33,064 nt of DNA, taken from NCBI GenBank assembly GCA_964418595.1, contig CAYQMF010000073.1, positions 1 to 33,064 on the forward strand. Direction: 5' to 3'. Below, one piece after another: positions 18,259-25,827 of the stretch (positions are counted from its first letter, which is position 1; each line of letters starts with the position of its first letter). Source of the stretch: CAYQMF01 sp964418595 (lineage in GTDB: Bacteria > Planctomycetota > UBA1135 > UBA2386). A program made the translations under genes and the position numbers. The notes beneath the pieces are model-generated. The model was not told the DNA's origin, did no database searches, and worked only from the letters and a program-made list of their open reading frames with translations.

Positions 18259-18285
18259 TCGGGGGCGCGCGGCCGCAGGGTCGCG

Positions 18286-18396
18286 ATGCCCTGGTCGGTC
18301 GACTTCCGCGCCGGCATCGTCGCCTCGCACGCCGGACCACGGCCAGGCAAGTTCCTGGGCATGGTGCCGGTGGTCCGGCTCGGGCTCGCCGAGTGA
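18286..18396 (+). other. Possible 36-codon gene remnant
   Basis: An ATG-led frame encodes 36 residues ending V-P-V-V-R-L-G-L-A-E and a TGA, just downstream of the beta-helix gene. It has no homology I can name and no clear ribosome binding site. Its only support is codon-like third-position GC, so it may be the tail of a lost gene or chance. Confidence 0.15.
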
Positions 18397-18413
18397 GCCG
18401 CAGGGGCGCGCCC

Positions 18414-18677
18414 CTATCTGTTCTCGCCGGGCTCCTCCGCCGCTGCCGCCACCGGCCGCGCGACGTGACACGCCGCGTCTTCGCGGCCGAGGTCGGAACG
18501 CCACAGCATCATGCTCGTCGACTGCGTGCCGTCGGCGTGCACGTACCACTCCTTCCCCACCGACACGCGCTTGCCGACGATCGGGCTGAACGGCAGGTCG
18601 CTCGGCCACTGCAGGGCCGGCACGTTCCGCACGCCGTTGAGCGCCGGCATGTAGGTGCCGTCGGAGTAACGGATCAT
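18414..18677 (-). CDS. Small hypothetical protein, probably a 5'-truncated gene
   Basis: From ATG 18677 the frame encodes 87 residues with a plausible globular composition (M-I-R-Y-S-D-G-T-Y-M-P-A-L, S-P-I-V-G-K-R-V-S-V-G-K-E-W-Y-V-H-A-D-G-T) and a polar tail. The same frame stays coding-like further upstream to about 18865. That part shows a Pro/Ser/Thr-rich linker and a likely membrane helix, A-A-A-I-S-L-A-A-I-V-G-A-V-I-R-W-I-V, without a start codon in front of it. I infer a single-pass membrane protein that lost its first codons. It may still be translated from 18677. Function unknown. Confidence 0.45.
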   Translation of the reverse strand: MIRYSDGTYMPALNGVRNVPALQWPSDLPFSPIVGKRVSVGKEWYVHADGTQSTSMMLWRSDLGREDAACHVARPVAAAAEEPGENR

Positions 18678-18872
18678 CGCTTGTGGGTTCGTGGGGGAGC
18701 GCGTCGGTGCGGGCGCGGAGAGCAGCGGAGGTGTCCTCGATGCGGCGGACGCGGGCGGCGGGCTCACCGACGGTCGCAGGGGATCCGCCGGGCCGTCACG
18801 GACGATCCACCGGATCACGGCACCGACGATGGCGGCGAGGGAGATGGCCGCGGCGTCTACCCCGCGACGCGG

Positions 18873-19196
18873 ATGGTGCCGCGCGACGACGGGATCTCCG
18901 TGCGGGTCGAAGACTTCAGCAATGCGGGTGGCGTCGCCGCCGTGTTCCTGAGCCCTCGCTTCCTGCCGGGCGGGTTCAACCTCAGCGGCATCCCCGGCGC
19001 GGTGTGGGTCGATCCCAGCATCCGGGTGCTCATCGCGTCCGGCCCGATCTCGTCCGTCGCACCCGAGCTGTACCAGGCGAACATCATCCCGCCCGACAGC
19101 ATCTTCGTGGCGCGGGGTACGACGTTCGTGTTCACGGCGCTCACCTTCGGCGCCGGCGGCGCGCGCCTCTCCAACGCGCAGGCCGTGGCGCTGTGA
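18873..19196 (+). CDS. 5'-truncated secreted protein, C-terminal module only
   Basis: The 107-residue frame from ATG 18873 lacks a signal peptide. It matches the tail of other exported proteins here: A-V-F-L-S-P-R-F-L-P-G-G-F, then G-A-V-W-V-D-P-S-I-R-V-L-I-A-S-G, and the end R-L-S-N-A-Q-A-V-A-L. The frame continues open upstream to about 18838 (G-R-G-V-Y-P-A-T-R) and then loses coding character exactly where the minus-strand fragment 18414-18865 loses its start. A recombination junction between two genes is the likely cause. On its own the product would not be exported, so it may be a pseudogene. Confidence 0.5.
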   Translation: MVPRDDGISVRVEDFSNAGGVAAVFLSPRFLPGGFNLSGIPGAVWVDPSIRVLIASGPISSVAPELYQANIIPPDSIFVARGTTFVFTALTFGAGGARLSNAQAVAL

Positions 19197-19199
19197 TCG

Positions 19200-19227
19200 G
19201 CGGGGGACGGGCGAGAGCCCGCCCCGC
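19200..19227. terminator. Candidate bidirectional hairpin between convergent genes
   Basis: GCGGGG (19200-19205) pairs with CCCCGC (19222-19227) and CGGGC (19208-19212) pairs with GCCCG (19217-19221) around a GAGA loop, with a two-base bulge. It sits in the 65 bases between the ends of two converging genes. There is no T-run on either side, so it would be an atypical terminator at best. Confidence 0.4.
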
Positions 19228-19261
19228 GCAGCGCGGCGCCGCGTGACCCGCGGGTCGGCGC

Positions 19262-19585
19262 TCAGCTCTTCTTCAGCACCAGGGTGCTCGGCCCGAACTG
19301 GATCTGGATCCGGCCATCCTTCAGCGTGCCGTGGAAGGTCCCTGCCACGTCGCCGGCGCCGCCCTGCCCGGTGAGCGAGAGCCGCTCGCCCTCGAGCTTC
19401 CACGTGCCGGTGATGTGCTGGCCCTTCTTCGTGTCCATCGCGAACGCCCCGTCGGCCTTCAGTTCGAGCGACGCCTTGCCGTCGGCGTCGGCCCACTTCC
19501 CGGCGGGTTGACTGCCGGCCGATCCCGGGCCACAGGCGGACAAGACGAGAAGGGAGAGGGTGAAGGCGGTGCGCAGCATGGGCAT
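19262..19585 (-). CDS. Small predicted lipoprotein
   Basis: I chose ATG 19585 (M-P-M-L-R-T; ATG 19579 is equally possible) over an upstream in-frame start because it gives a proper lipoprotein signal: hydrophobic F-T-L-S-L-L-V-L followed by the lipobox L-S-A-C. The ~85-residue mature part is one small beta-rich domain (G-K-W-A-D-A-D-G-K-A-S-L-E-L; H-I-T-G-T-W-K-L-E-G-E-R-L-S-L-T; A-G-T-F-H-G-T-L-K-D-G-R-I-Q-I). This alternation of short strands with T-G-T-W is common to small exported lipid- or ligand-binding barrels, but I cannot name the family. It is transcribed alone and faces away from the gene at 19714. Confidence 0.65.
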   Translation of the reverse strand: MPMLRTAFTLSLLVLSACGPGSAGSQPAGKWADADGKASLELKADGAFAMDTKKGQHITGTWKLEGERLSLTGQGGAGDVAGTFHGTLKDGRIQIQFGPSTLVLKKS

Positions 19586-19713
19586 CAGCCTACTCGGGGG
19601 CCGGGGCTGCGGTCGGGGCCCCGCACCGCCGGAACCAGAATCCGGCCCCAAGAACCCGCCCCCTCGGCAGAGGAGGAGTGCGCCCCTCGTTCCGGGTTCG
19701 CCTCCAATCCCAC

Positions 19714-20748
19714 ATGCACCGTCTCGCCCCCGTCGTCCTGTTCGCCGGCACCCTCGCCGGCCAGACCACCGCCTACTCGCCCGCGGCCTTTGCCACGGTC
19801 GAGGGCTCGACTTCGTCCACGCTGCCGTTCAGCTCGGCGCCGTTCCACGTCCTGCAGGTGCACGGCGACCTGCGGGGCTCGGTCAACCTCTACAGCTCGA
19901 TCGCCTTCCGCCGCGATGGCGTCTCGACCGCGACCACCGGGCTGTCGCGCACGATCGACATGGAGATGTTCGCGGGCGAGGCCGTCTACCCCAACATCGA
20001 CCTCACGTTCGCCGCCAACTTCGTCATGCCGCGCGTGCCCGTCGTGATGCGCCGCATGGTGAACACTCCCAACTGGCAGATCGCGGCGAGCACGCCGGCG
20101 CCCTTCGACTTCACGATCCCGTTCGATGTGCCGTACCTGAACTCCGGCCTGCTCGACTTCGCCTGGGAACTGCTCGCCTACTCGAACAGCGGCACGTCCA
20201 CCGATCTCATGCGCGCCGACGCGACGTTGTCGACGTTCACGCAGTCGGGCAGCCAGTTCCTGGGCACCGAGTGCACGGCCACCGGCCAGACGACGGGCTA
20301 CCAGTTGCTCGGCTCGATGCGCGCGTCGGCCAACGGCGAACTGCTGTTCATCGCGCAGGGCCTCAACCTGCCCGCGGGCACCACGGCCAACGTGCTGATG
20401 ATCGGCGCCACCAACCCCAACCTCACGGTGCCCGGCCTGTGCGCTCCGATCACCAGCAGCGGCGAGGTGATCCTGCCCATGCCGCCGGCGCCCACCGGTT
20501 TCTGGACCTCCACGCTCTACACGTTCCCGCACCTGCCCGCCTTCGTGGGAGCGCACTTCATCGAGCAGGCCGCGTCGTACGACCCGGGTCAGCCCGGCAT
20601 CCCGATCGTGCTCACGCGCGGCCGCGACTTCACGATCGCGGGTCTCGTCACCGGCAACGTCTCGCGCGTGCGCCGCGTGGCGTTCAACTCGGTCACCGTC
20701 GCCGAGGGTTCGGCGAGCGACACCGGCATCATCATCCGCCTGAACTGA
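19714..20748 (+). CDS. Secreted protein of unknown function
   Basis: ATG 19714 gives a signal peptide, M-H-R-L-A-P-V-V-L-F-A-G-T-L-A-G-Q, preferred over an in-frame start at 19678 that adds a basic extension. The 344-residue mature protein is rich in Ser, Thr, Ala and Phe with alternating hydrophobic residues, as expected for beta-sandwich folds. It has only two cysteines, at G-T-E-C-T and G-L-C-A-P, which could form a disulfide. No enzyme motif is visible. It ends with S-D-T-G-I-I-I-R-L-N, similar in style to the other exported proteins. It lies 31 bases ahead of the next gene and may be co-transcribed with it. Confidence 0.6.
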   Translation: MHRLAPVVLFAGTLAGQTTAYSPAAFATVEGSTSSTLPFSSAPFHVLQVHGDLRGSVNLYSSIAFRRDGVSTATTGLSRTIDMEMFAGEAVYPNIDLTFAANFVMPRVPVVMRRMVNTPNWQIAASTPAPFDFTIPFDVPYLNSGLLDFAWELLAYSNSGTSTDLMRADATLSTFTQSGSQFLGTECTATGQTTGYQLLGSMRASANGELLFIAQGLNLPAGTTANVLMIGATNPNLTVPGLCAPITSSGEVILPMPPAPTGFWTSTLYTFPHLPAFVGAHFIEQAASYDPGQPGIPIVLTRGRDFTIAGLVTGNVSRVRRVAFNSVTVAEGSASDTGIIIRLN

Positions 20749-20779
20749 GCGCGTCTGCGGCGCGCTATCCTGGCGCGCC

Positions 20780-22549
20780 GTGCGTACGACGCCCCTGCCG
20801 ATCGCGGTCCTCCTCGCCTCGCTCGCGTCGTTGCCCGGTCAGCCGGCCTTGCGCGAGGGTTTTGCGAAGAGCCGCTGGTTCGGGGAAGAGGTGTGCGAGC
20901 TGCGCCCGGCCGACGGCGTGCGCCTCGTCCTCAACCGCCGGCCACCGGCCGCGGTCGATGCCCCGCTGCGGCTCGTGGTCTTCGCGACCCCCAACGGCAA
21001 CAGCATCGAACAGACGCTGGGTTGCCGCGCCGCCGACGGGGTCGACTGGCACTTCGACATCCAGCACGTCGCGGCGCAGGTGCGGCGGCTGCGTGAACTC
21101 GCGCCCGCCGAAGACGTGGCGCTCGCGTGCGTCGAGGCGGACGGTCTGAGCTGGCCCGCCTGGCGTGCGCGGCGGGGTGGCGGTGGCGCAGGCGTGCGCG
21201 CGATCGTCGCTGCGGCGCGCGCGGCGTTGCCGGGGCGGGCGGTGAAGATCGACCTGTGCGCGCACAGCGGGGGTGGCAGCTTCCTGTGGGGTTACGTCGA
21301 AGACGGTGACGGCATCCCCGACGAGGTCGAGCGCATCGTGTTCCTCGACGCCAACTACAGCTACGCCGAGGCGCGCCACGGCGAGCCGCTGCGCGCGTGG
21401 CTGCGGCGCGCGGCGCGCCATCGCCTCGTCGTGCTCGCCGACGACGACCGCGAGGTCGAACTCGGCGGCAAGAAGGTGGTCGGCGCGGACGGCGGGACGT
21501 TCCGCGCCAGCCAGCGCATGCTCGACGCGCTCGCCGGTCCATTCGCGCTCCGCACGGTGCGCGAGGGAGATGTCGAACTCACCCGGAGCGAGGAGGCGCA
21601 GGTCACCGTGCTGCGCCACCTCAACCCGCAGCGTCGCATCCTGCACACCGCGCTGGTCGGCGACATGAACGGCCTGCTGTGGGCGCTCACCGTCGGCGAC
21701 GACGAAGCGAGTCGGTGGGGGACCTTCGGCGGCCCGCGTGCCTACACGGCGTGGATCCAGCCGGAGCCCGGCACGGGGCTCGAGCCCGCGCCCGCGATTG
21801 CGCCGCGCTTGCCGGTGCGGCCGGCCGACGCGCCTCTTGGGCGCGAGCTGCTCGCGTCGGTCGCCGAGCTGTCGCTCGCGGAGCGCGAGGCGCGCCTCGT
21901 TTCGGCGATCGAGGCGGGCAACTTCCCGGCATTCCTCCGCCGGCCGGCCGTGGTCGAGTGCGCCGTCGACGATGCCGAGAGCGTGCGCCATCGCATCCGC
22001 TATCGCGTGGCGCCGGACTACCTCGCCGTCGGCGACGACGGCGACTTCGCGCGCGTGCCGCTCTCGCCGTCGACCGCGCAGCGCATCGCCGATCGCTTCG
22101 GCCTCGCCCTGCCGACGCGACGGATGGTCGATCAGATCCATGCGCACGCGGCGGTGGTGCTCGCGCCGCAGCCGCTCGGCGAACCGCGGCAGGCGGTGGC
22201 GACCTTCCTCGAACATGATCGGTTGATCGAGGTGCAGCGCGCCGGCCGCGAACCCGGCCTCCTCGTGGCGGGGATCAAGAAGGACGTGGTGATCACGCCG
22301 CTGCTGCAGACGCGCCCACGCGCGGTCGCGATCTACGGCTGGCACCACCCCGATGGCAAGCCGATCCAGCCGCTCTATCTGGGTCACGTCGCCACCTACG
22401 TGGACTACAGCCACGGCGTGCGGCTCGTGTGGCCGGCGATGGAGGTCGACGACCGCATCCTGCCGGTCGCCGAGGTCCTCGCCGATCCGCGCCTGCACAC
22501 GCTGCTCAGCGACGAAGGTCCGTTGTCGCGCGAGCGGCAACGGTACTGA
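20780..22549 (+). CDS. Exported two-part protein with alpha/beta-hydrolase-like N-terminal region
   Basis: The GTG start gives a signal peptide (L-P-I-A-V-L-L-A-S-L-A-S-L-P-G-Q). Residues ~55-260 look like an alpha/beta hydrolase: L-R-L-V-V-F-A-T-P-N-G-N-S, then I-D-L-C-A-H-S-G-G-G-S-F (a G-x-S-x-G-type elbow with H-S-G-G) and I-V-F-L-D-A-N-Y-S-Y. The last ~190 residues form a separate conserved-looking domain with D-Q-I-H-A-H-A, then Y-G-W-H-H-P-D-G-K-P-I-Q-P-L and Y-V-D-Y-S-H-G-V-R-L-V. I have seen such a motif in exported hypothetical proteins but cannot name it. The invariant-looking His, Asp and Tyr residues suggest a second active site. Substrate unknown. The gene converges on the minus-strand operon with a 14-base gap. 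Confidence 0.6.
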   Translation: MRTTPLPIAVLLASLASLPGQPALREGFAKSRWFGEEVCELRPADGVRLVLNRRPPAAVDAPLRLVVFATPNGNSIEQTLGCRAADGVDWHFDIQHVAAQVRRLRELAPAEDVALACVEADGLSWPAWRARRGGGGAGVRAIVAAARAALPGRAVKIDLCAHSGGGSFLWGYVEDGDGIPDEVERIVFLDANYSYAEARHGEPLRAWLRRAARHRLVVLADDDREVELGGKKVVGADGGTFRASQRMLDALAGPFALRTVREGDVELTRSEEAQVTVLRHLNPQRRILHTALVGDMNGLLWALTVGDDEASRWGTFGGPRAYTAWIQPEPGTGLEPAPAIAPRLPVRPADAPLGRELLASVAELSLAEREARLVSAIEAGNFPAFLRRPAVVECAVDDAESVRHRIRYRVAPDYLAVGDDGDFARVPLSPSTAQRIADRFGLALPTRRMVDQIHAHAAVVLAPQPLGEPRQAVATFLEHDRLIEVQRAGREPGLLVAGIKKDVVITPLLQTRPRAVAIYGWHHPDGKPIQPLYLGHVATYVDYSHGVRLVWPAMEVDDRILPVAEVLADPRLHTLLSDEGPLSRERQRY

Positions 22550-22563
22550 CCGGCGTCCTTCGC

Positions 22564-24291
22564 TCAGTGCAGCGGCCGATCCTCTTGCCATCCCTCGACC
22601 GCGGCGCGGCGCGCGGCGGCCCAGGAACGCAGGGTCGGCGCCCAGCGCGCGAGGAACGCGCCGTGCGTGCCGCAGAGATCGCTCCGCTCCTGCGGATCGG
22701 CGCGCAGGTCGAACACCATCGTCGCGCCGGTCGTGACGTCGAGGATCGCCTTGAGGTCGCCGTCGCGCACACCGAGCAGGCTGCTGCCCCAATCGGCGAA
22801 GAACAGCGCGGGGCGGACCTCTGCGCGCAGGAACGAAGCGCCCTCGTGCCCGGCGTGCGGGGCGATCCCCAGCAGATCGAGGAGCGTGGGCACGAGGTCG
22901 ACGTGGCTCACGACTTCGCGCACGACGTGGCCGGCGTCGGTGATGCCTTGGGCGTGCAGGAGCAGCGGCACGCGCAGGTTCTCCTCGTACAGGCAGAACG
23001 TGTGGCCGAAGTTGCCCGCGTGCTCGCCGAAGGCCTGCCCGTGGTCGCCGACGACGCACAGCAGCGTGCGCTCGCCGCGGCCGCGCGCGACGAGGCCTTC
23101 CCACAGGCGGCGCACGCTGCGGTCGGCGTAGTGCAGCGCGTTGCGGTAGCTGCCGAGCATGCTGTCGTCGGCGAACGGCCCACCCGGGTGCGAGTACGGA
23201 TGGTGGCCGGCGACCGGCAGGTACGCCGCGCACAGCGGCTGCGTCGCCGGTTGCGCGTCGACCCAGCGCAGCAGCGCGTCGACCGTCGACTCCTCGTCGA
23301 CGCCGAAGCTCGACTCGACCTCGCCGCCGATCACCGCCGCGTCGGCGCGGTGCGCGAAGCCGCTGTTGCCGAGCACGGCCTGCATGCCGAGGAAGCGGAA
23401 GCGACCGGAGTGGAACAGCGCGGTCGCGTAGCCGCGCGCCGCGAGCAGCCCGGCGAGGCCGGGTACCGGCACGCGCGCGTACGCCTCGGCGTCGGTGTCG
23501 GGGGCCGGGTGCACGCCGTGGAAGATCGCGATCTGGCCCTTGATGCTCTCCGGGTACACCGCGTACGCGTCGGTGCAGAGCACGCTGCGCGGCGCGAGCG
23601 AGGTGAAGAACGGCATCGGATCGTGATCGGCCCCGTACGGCGCGAGGAAGCGCGCGGCCGCGGACTCCAGGACGACGACGATCACGTCGCGGCCCGCGGC
23701 AGCCCCTTCGAGACCGGCGATGCCGGCGTCGGGAGTGCGGGCGCGCGAAGGTCGGAAGTCCTCGGCGCTCGCCGCGGCGGGGATGCGGGGGAGAGCGCTG
23801 CCCACGAAGGTCCACACCGCGTTGCGGTGCGCGGGGAGCGTCGGCTCGCGCGCGGCGAGGCCGAGCGCGGCGAGCGCGAGGCCCGCGATCAGCGTCGGCC
23901 GGCGCGCGCGGTCGAGGCCGCGCAGGCGCGGGGCGAGCAACGCCACGCACACGACCGCGACCGGGGCGGCGAGCGCGGACAGCGTGGCGCAGTGGCCGAC
24001 GCTGTCGCCCATCGTCGGGTCGAAGCCGCGCAACATCGGCGCGGTGAGCGGTGTGCCGACCGCCTGCACCATCGCGGTCGAGACGGCGACGAGCGCGGCC
24101 AGGGCCACGTACGCGACGACGCCGAGCCAGCGCGGCAGGAGGCTCGCGAGCCCGGCGAAGGCCACCGCCACGAGGGCGTCCTGACCGAGCCAGCCCGCGA
24201 GCTGATCGACGCTCGGCCAACCGACGCGGCAGCCGTTGGCGACCTTCGCGGTCGCGAACACGAGGAAGATCCCGCTGCCGAGGCGCGCCAC
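22564..24291 (-). CDS. Membrane-anchored LTA-synthase-like / phosphoethanolamine-transferase-like enzyme (sulfatase fold)
   Basis: The 575-residue protein starts at GTG 24291. It has about four to five hydrophobic segments in residues 1-145, then a periplasmic alkaline-phosphatase-superfamily domain. Metal and nucleophile positions are visible: E209 in V-V-L-E-S, the likely nucleophile S249 in Y-P-E-S-I-K-G-Q (LTA synthases have Thr here), H363-H364 in A-G-H-H-P-Y, and D416-H417 in V-V-G-D-H-G-Q-A-F-G-E-H. Members transfer phosphoglycerol or phosphoethanolamine from phospholipids, or hydrolyse sulfates. The context of phosphatidylserine decarboxylase two genes upstream favours a phospholipid head-group reaction, as inference. 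It is last in the operon, 7 bases after the preceding gene. Confidence 0.8.
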   Translation of the reverse strand: MARLGSGIFLVFATAKVANGCRVGWPSVDQLAGWLGQDALVAVAFAGLASLLPRWLGVVAYVALAALVAVSTAMVQAVGTPLTAPMLRGFDPTMGDSVGHCATLSALAAPVAVVCVALLAPRLRGLDRARRPTLIAGLALAALGLAAREPTLPAHRNAVWTFVGSALPRIPAAASAEDFRPSRARTPDAGIAGLEGAAAGRDVIVVVLESAAARFLAPYGADHDPMPFFTSLAPRSVLCTDAYAVYPESIKGQIAIFHGVHPAPDTDAEAYARVPVPGLAGLLAARGYATALFHSGRFRFLGMQAVLGNSGFAHRADAAVIGGEVESSFGVDEESTVDALLRWVDAQPATQPLCAAYLPVAGHHPYSHPGGPFADDSMLGSYRNALHYADRSVRRLWEGLVARGRGERTLLCVVGDHGQAFGEHAGNFGHTFCLYEENLRVPLLLHAQGITDAGHVVREVVSHVDLVPTLLDLLGIAPHAGHEGASFLRAEVRPALFFADWGSSLLGVRDGDLKAILDVTTGATMVFDLRADPQERSDLCGTHGAFLARWAPTLRSWAAARRAAVEGWQEDRPLH

Positions 24292-24298
24292 GGTCGGA

Positions 24299-25087
24299 TC
24301 AGCGCCGCCGCGCCTCGTCCTTGGTCTCCGCGCTCACCGTGAACGTCGCCTCCGCCACCGGCGCGCGCTCGACCTTGTCGCCGACCACCCGCACCGACCA
24401 GCGCACGCGATCGCCGGCCACCACGAACACCTGCGTCGACCACTTCGTGACCTTGTCGCCCGGCGCGATGGGCGGGCTCGCGTAGCGCTCACGGCCGGTG
24501 TCGACCTCGAACACGTAGCGCACGTCGCCGTCGACGGCGCCGTTGTTCACGCTCAGCTCCAGCGGGTGCCCGTTGTAGCGGCCTTCGGCGCTGGCGCTCA
24601 GGCCGGCGGCGAGGGGCTTGGGCAGGAGCTGCAGGCCGAGCGCGGAGCCCCAGCGCGAGCCGTTCACCTTGTTCACGCCGAAGTCCATGCCCTGCACGCC
24701 CGGCGCGCCCGCGGTCTCGTCGGGGCCGAGGATGCGCACGTCCTGCTGCGAGTAGCGCGACGAGAACGCGACGACCTGCCGGGTCCCGGCGACGCGCGCG
24801 AGGTCACGCCACTGCGCGATGCAGTCGTCCGTCTTCTTGTCCGGCGCGCGCAGGACGACGCGGCCCCAACGCGGGCTCGTGTAGTAGTCGCCGTGCTGGC
24901 CGGCGGCGATGGCGAAGGCGCCGTGCAGCTCCACGCGCTCCGGCTTCGCGTCGTCGGGCAGGAACACGACCTTCTCGAGGAGCGCGTAGATCCCGGAAGG
25001 GTCGCTCGCCGGCGCAGGCGAGGGGGCGGGGGGCGAAGCGACGGCCGCGAGGGTCGCGGCGAGAGGCAGGAGGAGGATGTTGTTCAT
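24299..25087 (-). CDS. Exported protein of unknown function in the lipid operon
   Basis: ATG 25087 overlaps the psd stop by four bases and opens a signal peptide, M-N-N-I-L-L-L-P-L-A-A-T-L-A-A-V-A-S, so I prefer it to an in-frame start at 25111. After a Pro/Ala-rich linker the 262-residue protein has a region with L-L-E-K-V-V-F-L-P-D-D-A-K-P-E-R-V and a W-R-D-L pair, then a middle part with R-I-L-G-P-D-E-T. A C-terminal beta-sandwich-like half follows (residues ~170-262; Y-V-F-E-V-D-T-G-R-E-R-Y). I recognise no family. Being fixed between psd and the sulfatase-fold enzyme, it may bind or deliver the lipid substrate outside the cytoplasm. Confidence 0.65.
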   Translation of the reverse strand: MNNILLLPLAATLAAVASPPAPSPAPASDPSGIYALLEKVVFLPDDAKPERVELHGAFAIAAGQHGDYYTSPRWGRVVLRAPDKKTDDCIAQWRDLARVAGTRQVVAFSSRYSQQDVRILGPDETAGAPGVQGMDFGVNKVNGSRWGSALGLQLLPKPLAAGLSASAEGRYNGHPLELSVNNGAVDGDVRYVFEVDTGRERYASPPIAPGDKVTKWSTQVFVVAGDRVRWSVRVVGDKVERAPVAEATFTVSAETKDEARRR

Positions 25088-25827
25088 GCGGAGACCTCGG
25101 GTGTCGTGCACGACGATCGGGTCGTGCTGGTGTTAGCGATGGTGAGGAACTCGGCGAGCACGGTCTCGCCGGCGCGCACGCGCTGGCCCTGCGCTGCGAG
25201 CACGCGGAGGTCTTGGCGCTTGGGCAGCCAGAGCTCCGTGCGCGAGCCGAACTTGATGAGGCCGAAGCGCTGGCCGGCGGCGACGGCCTCGCCGATGCCC
25301 AGCCAGTTGCACACCCGCCGCGCCGCGGGTCCGGCGATCTGGCGCACGCCGGCGACGAGGCGGGGGTCGCGCGCGTGCTCGAACCAGGTGAGGGTCTGCT
25401 CGTTGTCGTCGAGCTCACCCACGCGATACGTCGCACGGCGCGCGCCGGGACGATGCGCGAAGCTGCGGGCCACTGCTGCGAACGGCGCGCGGTTGACGTG
25501 CACGTCGAAGAGCGACAGGAAGATGCCGAGGCGCACGGCGGGGCCGGCGAAGAACGGGCTGGTCGCCTCGTCGCGCACGTCGTCGAGCACGCCGTCGGCG
25601 GGAGCCAGGACGACGCCTTCGGCCTGCGGTGGGGCGCGCAGCGGGTCGCGGAAGAACCAGAGCGAGAAGCCCAGGGGGATCGCGGCCGGCAGCGCGGCGA
25701 GCGGATGGACGAGCGAGAGCCCGACGGCGGCGAGAGCGCTGACGCCCGCTGCGATGCCGACCTCGCGCAGGCCGGCGCGCGCGAGGCCGAAGCAGCGGTG
25801 CGGGCTCGCGTCGGTGGTGCGGCTCAT
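25084..25827 (-). CDS. psd: Phosphatidylserine decarboxylase proenzyme
   Basis: The 247-residue proenzyme is of the short bacterial type. Near the N-terminus it has one or two membrane segments (G-I-A-A-G-V-S-A-L-A-A-V-G-L-S-L-V). Then come P-A-D-G (catalytic Asp ~78), L-F-D-V-H-V-N-R (His ~110) and the self-cleavage site K-F-G-S-R-T-E-L (Gly194-Ser195), where the Ser becomes the pyruvoyl group. This is the G-S form typical of the short enzymes rather than L-G-S-T. It makes phosphatidylethanolamine from phosphatidylserine at the membrane. The start overlaps the preceding stop by four bases and its own stop overlaps the next start by four. A role in supplying PE for the rest of the operon is inferred. 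Confidence 0.9.
   Translation of the reverse strand: MSRTTDASPHRCFGLARAGLREVGIAAGVSALAAVGLSLVHPLAALPAAIPLGFSLWFFRDPLRAPPQAEGVVLAPADGVLDDVRDEATSPFFAGPAVRLGIFLSLFDVHVNRAPFAAVARSFAHRPGARRATYRVGELDDNEQTLTWFEHARDPRLVAGVRQIAGPAARRVCNWLGIGEAVAAGQRFGLIKFGSRTELWLPKRQDLRVLAAQGQRVRAGETVLAEFLTIANTSTTRSSCTTPEVSA

Noticed and set aside
18402..18415. AGGGGCGCGCCCCT palindrome
   Set aside because: Short GC palindrome without T-run or partner; expected by chance at this GC content, so not called a terminator.
20765..24220. 1151-codon minus-strand frame covering two real genes
   Set aside because: Low-complexity R/A/H/D sequence; the hydrolase (plus) and sulfatase (minus, other frame) carry the motifs.
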